DNA from: an uncultured Bacillota bacterium
Lineage (GTDB): Bacteria; Bacillota; Clostridia; Christensenellales; QAND01
Length of the DNA: 11,581 nucleotides
Assembly: GCA_905208455.1 (NCBI GenBank)
Contig: CAJLPK010000053.1
Location: forward strand, 1-11,581
Reading direction: 5' to 3'
How positions within the stretch are numbered: position 1 is the stretch's first letter; each line of letters starts with the position of its first letter. A program made the translations under genes and the position numbers. The notes below the pieces were generated by a model. That model ran no database searches. It was not told the origin of the DNA and saw only the letters and a program-made list of their open reading frames with translations. This document shows positions 1 through 5,687 of the stretch, one piece after another.

Positions 1-850
1 CGTTCAAATGTGCGCCCGGAATCCGGATCAAACGCTGGTACAATGCGTGTTTCACCTCTCGCATCCGCTGCACATATTCATCTCTATGCTCAGTATACTG
101 CGCCAACGCCGCGCCCAGGCCCGCAATGCCTGCAATATTTTCCGTACCGGCCCGATAACCGTGTTCCTGGCCCCCGCCAACCATCACCGGCTGTATCCCT
201 GCGCCGTGCCTCACATACAATACACCTGTTCCCCTGGGCGCATGGAATTTATGCCCGCTGATAGAGTAGGCATCTACCAAGCCGCCCGGAAATCTCAGTT
301 TTGGAAAAGCCTGTACGCCGTCACAGTGAAAAACGCATTGCGGGGCAATACGTTTGGCCGTTCTCGCCAACGCTTCAATATCATTGACCGCGCCAGTCTC
401 GTTATTCACCTGCATAATAGAAACCAACCGCGTGTTTGGCCTCATCGCCATTCGCAATGCTTCCGGCGTTACCTCTCCCCTTCGGTTTGTCGGCAGCAGG
501 CTTACCTGCGCCCCGCGCTGCTGTTCCAAATAACGGAACGTCTCATATACGCTGCTGTGCTCGCTTTGATCGGTAATTACATGCGCATGCATCATACGCT
601 GCGGCACTGCCCCCATGATCGCGTCTACGTTGGATTCCGTGCCGCCCGATGTGAAAATGATCTCATCTTGCTTTACCCGCAGCTCCTTGGCAAAGTTAGC
701 CCTTACCTCTGATAGCAAATTGGAAACTTTTACCGCCGGCGCATATAAGGCCGAAGGATTATAATATACCTCCGTCATACACGACAAAACCGCCTGTTTC
801 GCGCACTCAAACGGCTGTGTTGTCGCGCTGTTGTCAAAATAAATCTCCAT
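1..850 (-). CDS. Cysteine desulfurase (NifS/IscS-like), C-terminus beyond the left edge
   Basis: PLP-dependent class V aminotransferase-fold enzyme that takes sulfur from L-cysteine (giving alanine) for Fe-S cluster assembly or tRNA thiolation, in the cytoplasm. The first 283 codons are visible. They begin MEIYFDNSATT, the usual start of the NifS family, and include the TSGGTESN cofactor-binding loop (about 67-74), HCDGVQ with the PLP-contacting Asp (about 175-180), SISGHKFHAPRG with the Schiff-base lysine K201, and RAGTENIAG (233-241). The catalytic-cysteine loop, expected near residue 325, lies outside the window. The start at 850 is supported by GGAGG at 857-861, six bases upstream. The gene is divergent from the zinc-ribbon gene. 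Whether it is the general IscS type or the type paired with thiI cannot be told, because its downstream neighbour is missing. The family assignment is firm; the exact role is open. Confidence 0.93.
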   Translation of the reverse strand, partial: MEIYFDNSATTQPFECAKQAVLSCMTEVYYNPSALYAPAVKVSNLLSEVRANFAKELRVKQDEIIFTSGGTESNVDAIMGAVPQRMMHAHVITDQSEHSSVYETFRYLEQQRGAQVSLLPTNRRGEVTPEALRMAMRPNTRLVSIMQVNNETGAVNDIEALARTAKRIAPQCVFHCDGVQAFPKLRFPGGLVDAYSISGHKFHAPRGTGVLYVRHGAGIQPVMVGGGQEHGYRAGTENIAGIAGLGAALAQYTEHRDEYVQRMREVKHALYQRLIRIPGAHLN

Positions 851-869
851 ACCGTTCCTCCAGTTTTTT

Positions 870-899
870 ATTTTACCATGCCATAGCAATTATCGGCAA
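870..899 (-). promoter_or_regulatory. Promoter of the cysteine desulfurase gene
   Basis: On the minus strand, TTGCCG (899-894) is followed after 18 bases by TAAAAT (875-870). The TGG just before it makes an extended -10. It lies about 20 bases upstream of the GGAGG ribosome-binding site. Consensus match by eye only. Confidence 0.5.
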
Positions 900-914
900 C
901 AATCGCCCAAAAGC

Positions 915-943
915 TTTTTTTTATTTGCCTGTTCTGATATAAT
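915..943 (+). promoter_or_regulatory. Extended -10 promoter of the zinc-ribbon protein gene
   Basis: A perfect TATAAT at 938-943 is preceded by TGA, giving an extended -10. The -35 position (915-920) holds only a T tract, which an extended -10 can tolerate. It is back-to-back with the cysteine desulfurase promoter, so the 125-base gap 851-975 is a divergent promoter region. Confidence 0.6.
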
Positions 944-975
944 ATATGAAAATGTAAGGAATAGGGTGTGATGTT

Positions 976-2628
976 ATGCGTTGTCCCAGATGCAATGCCA
1001 CGGTAGACGATTCTGCTTTGGTATGCCCGGAATGTGGGCTGCAATTCTCGGATACCGAATCTGCCATAGAAATGAAAAAAGCGGAAGCTGCAAGCGAGGC
1101 TGCGGAGCCGGCAGAGCTGCCTCCTGCTACATCTTTGGATACAGAGGAGGCAGCTCCTGTTTCTTCTTTGGAGGAGCCAGCTCCCGCGGATATGCCCGCA
1201 GAGGCTGGTGAGAGCAAAGAGGAAGCGTTTGCCCTATCTCGGAGGGCCAGGGCAGAGGCTTTAGAGGAAGCGAAAAAGGAAAAGCGCACAAGGAATAAAA
1301 AAGAGCGTAAGGTAGCAAGAGAGCCCCGGCGCAAGAAAAAGGAGCCGCAGACGCTGAGCCGCATTGAGCAAAAGGAACTGGATGCGCAGCGCAAAAAGCG
1401 CAACCGGCGCAGAGCATGGCTGATCGTGGGCATCGTGATCGTCGCTCTCGGGGTTCTTTTCTTCTTTGTCAACAATTATGTGCAAAGCCATTATGATTCC
1501 TGGTCTCAGATGCTGCGGCTGGAGTTTGGCATCGGCAGCCTGCCGACCCCTGAAAAGGCTGTGGTGGAATCCATCACCAATGCCGACGGCAAGCCTGCCC
1601 GCAAAATCACCGTGCAGGGTACCAGCCCCGACGTACTGTTGATTAAATCCATGGACAATCAACGCGTCACCTTTGTCAACGGAGAGGCCACCATCACCGT
1701 GCCGGATTCCTACTTTATTCCGGAAGAGATCACCACAACGGAAACAGCTTATCCCGTAACGCTGGATATGGTTATTTTGGATAACCGTGGCAATGAGGTG
1801 CAGGTGCCCTGTGACCCGTTTACCATCGACATTCCCCAGGCACAGGCTTCAGAGATGAATCCGCCGACGGATACGTATGAAACCAGCGACCCGAACTTGA
1901 CACTATCGTTCCAGTGTTCTCCGGACAGCACCATTTATCTCAATGGGGAGCAGCGGACTGAGGATATTTCGAGCGGCCAGTTCTCTGTTTCCCTGCCCCT
2001 GAGCATGGGAGAAAATACCTTTGATTTAGAGGTACGGGCCCCTTATAGCGCCGCCAATAAGCATCACCTGGTCATCAATCGTGTGCTGCCCGCTGCCGGT
2101 GTTTCCTTTAACGGCGCCATTGGTTCGCGTACGACCGATGCCCAGCCAAAGCTGGATGGGAAATTTGAGGCCGGCGCGACCCTTTCCCTGGTCAGCGGCA
2201 AGGGGAAACTGAGTGTGAATACACAGAATAATACCTTTTCTATCGTATGCGATCTCTCCGGTTATGGCGACCATACCTTTACCATCAAAGCTACCAAAGA
2301 AGGCCTGCGGGATGGCGAGTTAACATGGACCATCGAGCGCATCCCGGATTCCACAAGCTATGTAAAGCAGTGCAAGGAGGCAGATGTGGCCAAGGTGGTC
2401 GATAGTCCAAAATCCTATGTAGGTACGCCTTTATGCTTTAGCGGCACTGTGCAGGCAGCTGAATCGCAAAAATTGACATTGTCCTTTGTCAGCGGCCAGA
2501 CCATGACCTTCTCTTATAAAGGCGATACGCAGTATGCAGTAGGAGATGACGTAAAAGTATACGGACAGCTTTTATCTGCAAATGATGATAAGACCTATGA
2601 GGCGCGTGCATTTTTCATTGTGAAATAA
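976..2628 (+). CDS. Membrane-anchored zinc-ribbon protein with Ig-like and OB-like extracytoplasmic domains
   Basis: A 550-residue protein of unknown function with a clear architecture. Residues 3-20 form a CxxC...CxxC zinc ribbon (C3, C6, C17, C20). Residues about 28-85 are an Ala/Glu/Pro-rich acidic linker. Residues about 88-146 are very Lys/Arg-rich, probably helical. One transmembrane helix spans about 148-165 (WLIVGIVIVALGVLFFF). By the positive-inside rule the ribbon and basic segment are cytoplasmic and the rest is outside. The outer part is rich in beta strands: about 190-290 and 300-455 look like Ig-like or cadherin-like modules, and 462-550 resembles an OB-fold (tRNA_anti-like) domain. 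The start at 976 is the only good in-frame start; AGGGTG at 963-968 is an imperfect ribosome-binding site. A strong terminator follows the stop, so it is probably monocistronic. The architecture suggests a cell-envelope role; no reaction can be assigned. Confidence 0.85.
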   Translation: MRCPRCNATVDDSALVCPECGLQFSDTESAIEMKKAEAASEAAEPAELPPATSLDTEEAAPVSSLEEPAPADMPAEAGESKEEAFALSRRARAEALEEAKKEKRTRNKKERKVAREPRRKKKEPQTLSRIEQKELDAQRKKRNRRRAWLIVGIVIVALGVLFFFVNNYVQSHYDSWSQMLRLEFGIGSLPTPEKAVVESITNADGKPARKITVQGTSPDVLLIKSMDNQRVTFVNGEATITVPDSYFIPEEITTTETAYPVTLDMVILDNRGNEVQVPCDPFTIDIPQAQASEMNPPTDTYETSDPNLTLSFQCSPDSTIYLNGEQRTEDISSGQFSVSLPLSMGENTFDLEVRAPYSAANKHHLVINRVLPAAGVSFNGAIGSRTTDAQPKLDGKFEAGATLSLVSGKGKLSVNTQNNTFSIVCDLSGYGDHTFTIKATKEGLRDGELTWTIERIPDSTSYVKQCKEADVAKVVDSPKSYVGTPLCFSGTVQAAESQKLTLSFVSGQTMTFSYKGDTQYAVGDDVKVYGQLLSANDDKTYEARAFFIVK

Positions 2629-2638
2629 GCCGCTGATC

Positions 2639-2670
2639 AAAAGGCCGGATGAAAACATCCGGCCTTTTTT
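2639..2670 (+). terminator. Rho-independent terminator after the zinc-ribbon gene
   Basis: GGCCGGATG (2643-2651), an AAAA loop, CATCCGGCC (2656-2664), then a six-T run. The perfect nine-pair GC-rich stem begins 14 bases after the stop codon, and flanking A residues can pair with the T run. Confidence 0.92.
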
Positions 2671-2694
2671 GATTTCCTGTCATTTCGTTTTTTG

Positions 2695-2725
2695 TCCATA
2701 TTTTTCCGAAAATATGGAGTATAAT
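2695..2725 (+). promoter_or_regulatory. Patatin gene -10 box with an adjoining perfect inverted repeat
   Basis: TATAAT at 2720-2725 is a perfect -10. No good -35 is seen at 16-18 bases. Instead a ten-pair perfect inverted repeat fills the spacer and -35 region: TCCATATTTT (2695-2704), TCCG (2705-2708), AAAATATGGA (2709-2718). Its position, ending one base before the -10, is typical of an operator for a dimeric repressor or activator. The regulator is not identified. Confidence 0.45.
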
Positions 2726-2752
2726 AAAAAATAACAGAAGGAGTGGACCTTT

Positions 2753-3631
2753 ATGGATCGACATACAAAGATTGGGCTGGTATTGTCTGGCGGCGGCACC
2801 AAGGGCGCTTATCAGGCAGGCGTATATAAGGCCATGGAGGAGCTTGGCTTGCTCTCCCATATCAAAGGCATCGCGGGCACCTCCATCGGCTCGTTCAATG
2901 CCTTGCTGTTTTCTTGCGGCACTGCAGATCCCTTTGCCTTGTGGAAAACCATTACCTTTTCCGCGCTTTTGCAATATGTAGATCCTAAGTCTCCGTTGGC
3001 CAATTGGGTCAGTCAAATGAAAAGCAGGATCTTAAAAGTTCCTGCCGAGGAAATGCAGGAAGAAAACGATTCCCGCGCATTGCTAACGCAGCTCAATCAA
3101 AGCGGGCTGGGCCGTCCTATGCTTGATTTATATAAAGCTTTGGTCACTCAAAATACCGATTTAGGCCTTCTGGATGCCCTGGGCTATCCGGTCTTTGCCT
3201 GCGCCTATGACATCGAAGCGCACTGTCCTGTGTACTTTGATCTGACCAAGCAGCCAAAGGAGCTGGTCACGGAAATCGTATTGGCTTCCTGTGCCGTACC
3301 GCACGTTTTTCCTGCTGTCCCCATCCAAGGCCGTCTGTATGCGGACGGCGGCGTGAATGATCCCCTTTATCCTGTCGCCAACGCTGACAACTGCCCCGCC
3401 GTTGCTTTGTCTGCCACAGATCTGGATATGCTGATTCTTATTCATCTGCACGAAAATGAATCTGTGGATCTATCCTTTTTTGGTGATAAGCCCATCGTTC
3501 ATCTGATTCCTTCCCAACCATTGGAGCGTATATCTGGCAGCGGATCGTTTGATATGACACAGCATACGCTGCTGCGCAGGCTGGCCCTTGGGTATGAGGA
3601 TGGTAAAAAAGTGCTTTCTTCGCTTGTCTGA
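2753..3631 (+). CDS. Patatin-like phospholipase family protein
   Basis: A 292-residue predicted lipid acyl hydrolase using a Ser-Asp dyad. The oxyanion-hole motif GGGTKG is at 13-18, the nucleophile elbow GTSIG at 42-46 (Ser44) and the Asp motif ADGG at 197-200 (Asp198). All key residues of the bacterial RssA/YlbK-type patatin family are present, and the length is normal for it. No signal peptide or membrane segment is seen, so it should be cytoplasmic or peripheral to the membrane. The start at 2753 has AAGGAG at 2738-2743 with a nine-base spacer. The gene stands alone: a terminator precedes its promoter and another follows its stop. The natural substrate (phospholipid, lysophospholipid or other ester) cannot be told from sequence. 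Confidence 0.93.
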   Translation: MDRHTKIGLVLSGGGTKGAYQAGVYKAMEELGLLSHIKGIAGTSIGSFNALLFSCGTADPFALWKTITFSALLQYVDPKSPLANWVSQMKSRILKVPAEEMQEENDSRALLTQLNQSGLGRPMLDLYKALVTQNTDLGLLDALGYPVFACAYDIEAHCPVYFDLTKQPKELVTEIVLASCAVPHVFPAVPIQGRLYADGGVNDPLYPVANADNCPAVALSATDLDMLILIHLHENESVDLSFFGDKPIVHLIPSQPLERISGSGSFDMTQHTLLRRLALGYEDGKKVLSSLV

Positions 3632-3644
3632 TCAACCTATTAAA

Positions 3645-3675
3645 AGAAAACGCTGCCTCACAGCAGCGTTTTTTC
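3645..3675. terminator. Bidirectional terminator between convergent genes
   Basis: AACGCTGC (3649-3656), a six-base loop CTCACA, GCAGCGTT (3663-3670), with an A-rich left flank and T-rich right flank. It can stop the patatin transcript on the + strand and the small DUF6506-like gene on the - strand. Confidence 0.88.
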
Positions 3676-3678
3676 TTA

Positions 3679-3990
3679 TCATTCGCCTTTTCCAAATAAC
3701 CGTTCATATTTCTCGTTCTGGCTGGGGCTATGCGTAGCATACCCAATGGGGATTCTATCTTGGCAGGCCTGATTTACCTTTTCTGCCCCTTCCTCTCCAA
3801 AAGCGCCGCATACCTCGATTAAATCCACCTTATCCTCCTCGGTCCACTGCTTAGCAATCTGGCAGGCCTGCTCCAAATTATCTACCGCTACCATGTAAGT
3901 TTCATTTCCCTCATGACAAAAATAGGCATTGTGTATCTTGGGGTCATAGCCCTCATGCATCTGGATGTATCCAAACCGAAACTTTTTCAT
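3679..3990 (-). CDS. Small DUF6506-like protein
   Basis: A 103-residue soluble protein with no signal peptide or membrane helix. It resembles DUF6506: an N-terminal strand (KKFRFGYIQ), a YDPKIHN motif near 15-21 where family members have an xDPxxHR-like motif, a central helix, and the segment DLIEVCGAFGEEG (56-68), similar to the family's IELCGGFG. The function of that family is unknown to me. The start at 3990 is chosen because AAGGAAGG lies six bases upstream and the promoter ends about 46 bases before it. The reading frame stays open upstream to an ATG at 4053, but that start would lie inside the promoter. Monocistronic, ending at the shared terminator at 3645-3675. Family assignment is from memory of the motif, without a database search. 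Confidence 0.75.
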   Translation of the reverse strand: MKKFRFGYIQMHEGYDPKIHNAYFCHEGNETYMVAVDNLEQACQIAKQWTEEDKVDLIEVCGAFGEEGAEKVNQACQDRIPIGYATHSPSQNEKYERLFGKGE

Positions 3991-4035
3991 TGCAAACCTT
4001 CCTTTCCGCTTCAAAAGATTTTTCCTTTGATATAG

Positions 4036-4063
4036 AGTATACCATATTTCCATGCTCTATCAA
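4036..4063 (-). promoter_or_regulatory. Promoter of the DUF6506-like gene
   Basis: On the minus strand, TTGATA (4063-4058) and TATACT (4041-4036) are 16 bases apart, with TGG before the -10 making it extended. The -35 overlaps the T tract of the terminator ending the upstream operon, so the two units are tightly packed but separate. Confidence 0.6.
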
Positions 4064-4089
4064 AAATAGGGGCCGGAATCTCCGGCCCC
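4061..4089 (-). terminator. Terminator of the ferredoxin-HydS-phosphatase-TnpB-like operon
   Basis: GGGGCCGGA (minus strand, 4089-4081), loop GAT, TCCGGCCCC (4077-4069), then TATTTTTG (4068-4061). A nine-pair GC-rich stem plus T tract on the minus strand. It lies about 105 bases past the stop of the TnpB-like gene, leaving a transcribed 3' untranslated stretch. Confidence 0.85.
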
Positions 4090-4098
4090 TTATCAATA

Positions 4099-4190
4099 GC
4101 TGCCTTTTCCCCATGGGATCTGCACGGCAGAAATGCCCCGCACAGCGGGATAATCCCCATGCGCAGAAAGCAGGCGCGGCAGCAGCACCC
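4099..4190 (-). ncRNA. Candidate structured RNA 3' of the TnpB-like gene (possible guide scaffold)
   Basis: The transcribed gap between the TnpB-like stop and the terminator folds by eye into nested stems. GCTGCC (4183-4178) can pair with GGCAGC (4104-4099). Inside, CATGGGGAT (4161-4153) pairs with ATCCCATG (4119-4112), with one bulged G, and encloses two hairpins: CCCGC-TGT-GCGGG (4149-4137) and CTGC-CGT-GCAG (4130-4120). That is a three-way junction. TnpB proteins use an omega RNA made from the 3' end of their gene and the sequence after it, so the position fits. No conservation or folding energy could be computed, and three-base loops are tight. It may be only a fortuitous fold. Confidence 0.3.
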
Positions 4191-4195
4191 TCTAT

Positions 4196-5668
4196 TTATA
4201 TATGTACAAACTGTAACGCATCTTCCATCGGCACAGTATGCTTCAGCTTTTGATAGATGTTTTTTTGAACGCTGTCTCTCGGCGCTTTTTGTGTTTCCAT
4301 CCATGCGCAGATCGCGCGCAAACAGCTTTCTTTTGCCTGCGGGCCATTTTGGGTACAATGGCAAAACGAGATCTGGGGCAAAGTAAAAGTAATCTGCCGT
4401 TCCTCAATCTCATAATACACCGTTAGCTTTTCCTTGCGGTATTGCGCCAGCTTCCCTGCAAGGTTCTCTGCCCCTACGGTTTCCAGCTGCTCTACATGCC
4501 CACAGGAAATGCAAAGAAAAATTCTTTCATTCATGCGGTTCCCTTGGCTTACCACGCCACATTCCGGGCATCTGCTAAACAACCCGCGTGCGCTGACAAC
4601 CACGGCAGGCGGCATACCGCAGATTTCAGTCCGATACCGAAGCCTTTCTGCCAGCTGATGATAGCTTCTCGCAGTCATTTGCGGTGTCGTAAACGTATCC
4701 AAGCTATCGTTTCTCGTTATCAAATTTGCCAATACGATGCGTGCTTTGTGCTCCTTTGCCAATGCCAGCACCTGCTCGGATAATTTGCGTTCTCTCTGCA
4801 ATCCCGGCTCCTCCTGTAAATAGCCGGTACGCAAGACCGCGCCCTGCTCACCGCAAAGCGCATAACAAAGCGTATGCTCTATCCCCCTGGAGACTCCCAG
4901 CGTCGTCCTGGCAGACTGCGCAGGCTGGGGCTCGATCCACAATCTTACATGCAAATAATATTTTCCGCCGCGCTGCACCAGTTCTGCGCTTTTGGCTGCG
5001 GCTGTCTTGCTTTCCAGCCATTGTAGATGCTGCCTTTGCCAATCGCCTATCTCCAGCGGATACAGCTGATAACAGTATGGCCGTTTGCTTTGCTTTAGCA
5101 TCCTGCCGCTCGCTAAATACCGAAGCTTCCCTTGGCGGCGCGGCATCTCTTTCCTCGCCTGTTCGGCATTGAAAAGATAGAGCTTTGCATAATATCTATC
5201 CTGTGTTTCATCATACAGCAGCGCGTAATTCCTCGTTTCACTGTACCGGCAAAACAGCAATGGCCTTTTCCTCTGATAATGATCCAGCCAGTAATCTAAA
5301 GTACGGGGCGCAATCGCTTCTTCCCGCGACAAAAGATACGCTAGATCCGCATCACAGCTTTGCTGCATCGGATACCGCCTGGGGCTCCCCTTCTGCTTTT
5401 GCGCAGTATAAAGATAGAGTGTCTTGGCCACATCGCGCTTTAATGCATCCTTAAAGGGCTGTACGCCCAACTGATCCACCTGGGGCATATACAGGCCAAT
5501 CTGTCTGCCGATCTCCGTTTTGCTGGAGACATGGCCTTCTATCCCTGGCCGCACGCACCTAAGCAATCGTTCAAATGCTGCAGCATACCGCTCCATCGCA
5601 TCATCCAGCTGTTGTCTTTTCTTCGCCGTTGGGGACAGCAGTTTCAGCGATATAGTACAATACGGCAT
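4196..5668 (-). CDS. TnpB-family protein with all RuvC acidic residues altered (candidate nuclease-dead, domesticated TnpB)
   Basis: A 490-residue protein of the IS605 OrfB/TnpB family. The N-terminus (ISLKLLSPT at 6-14, then a helix with AFERLL) is TnpB-like. The RuvC core runs from about 255 to 405. RuvC-I is TLGVSRGIEHTL (256-267), with S260 where TnpB has the catalytic Asp. RuvC-II is ARIVLANLITRND (309-321), with A314 where the Glu belongs. RuvC-III, QLETVGAENLAGKL (394-407), has E396 for Asp and V398 for the usual Asn. The zinc ribbon is intact: C367, C370, C386, C389. An extra 86-residue tail follows. The family normally cuts DNA guided by an omega RNA; with this triad, cleavage is unlikely. 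The start at 5668 has AGGGG eight bases upstream, and the phosphatase stop is only 19 bases away, so it is probably co-transcribed. No tnpA or transposon ends are seen, and the ORF is unbroken. Alternatives: a decaying transposon gene or a dead accessory TnpB. Family firm, nuclease-dead likely, regulatory role inferred. Confidence 0.85.
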   Translation of the reverse strand: MPYCTISLKLLSPTAKKRQQLDDAMERYAAAFERLLRCVRPGIEGHVSSKTEIGRQIGLYMPQVDQLGVQPFKDALKRDVAKTLYLYTAQKQKGSPRRYPMQQSCDADLAYLLSREEAIAPRTLDYWLDHYQRKRPLLFCRYSETRNYALLYDETQDRYYAKLYLFNAEQARKEMPRRQGKLRYLASGRMLKQSKRPYCYQLYPLEIGDWQRQHLQWLESKTAAAKSAELVQRGGKYYLHVRLWIEPQPAQSARTTLGVSRGIEHTLCYALCGEQGAVLRTGYLQEEPGLQRERKLSEQVLALAKEHKARIVLANLITRNDSLDTFTTPQMTARSYHQLAERLRYRTEICGMPPAVVVSARGLFSRCPECGVVSQGNRMNERIFLCISCGHVEQLETVGAENLAGKLAQYRKEKLTVYYEIEERQITFTLPQISFCHCTQNGPQAKESCLRAICAWMETQKAPRDSVQKNIYQKLKHTVPMEDALQFVHI

Positions 5669-5687
5669 AATGCCATCCCCTCTCCCT

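Noticed and set aside
8..712. Long + strand open frame opposite the left-edge gene
   Set aside because: The minus strand here encodes a clear cysteine desulfurase with family motifs; the + frame has no recognisable motif.
921..1475. Open frame on the minus strand opposite the zinc-ribbon gene
   Set aside because: Its Ser/Phe/Leu-rich translation is the antisense of the Lys/Glu/Ala-rich linker and covers the + strand promoter. It is a composition artefact.
3991..4053. Upstream ATG at 4053 for the DUF6506-like gene
   Set aside because: It falls within the promoter at 4036-4063, while the ATG at 3990 has a strong ribosome-binding site and fits the family N-terminus.
4090..4111. Putative guide next to the scaffold matching a promoter in this window
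   Set aside because: Comparison by eye with the cysteine desulfurase, patatin, DUF6506 and sensor-operon promoters found only short AT-rich similarities such as TTGATA, no better than chance.
4011..4364. Minus-strand open frame spanning the 3' end of the TnpB-like gene and the terminator
   Set aside because: It runs through the terminator hairpin and the DUF6506 gene promoter, and is out of frame with the TnpB-like gene. No ribosome-binding site was found.
4196..5668. Active IS200/IS605-type insertion sequence or a CRISPR-Cas12 effector
   Set aside because: No tnpA, transposon-end hairpins, CRISPR repeats, Cas1 or Cas2 are seen, and the catalytic triad is not intact.
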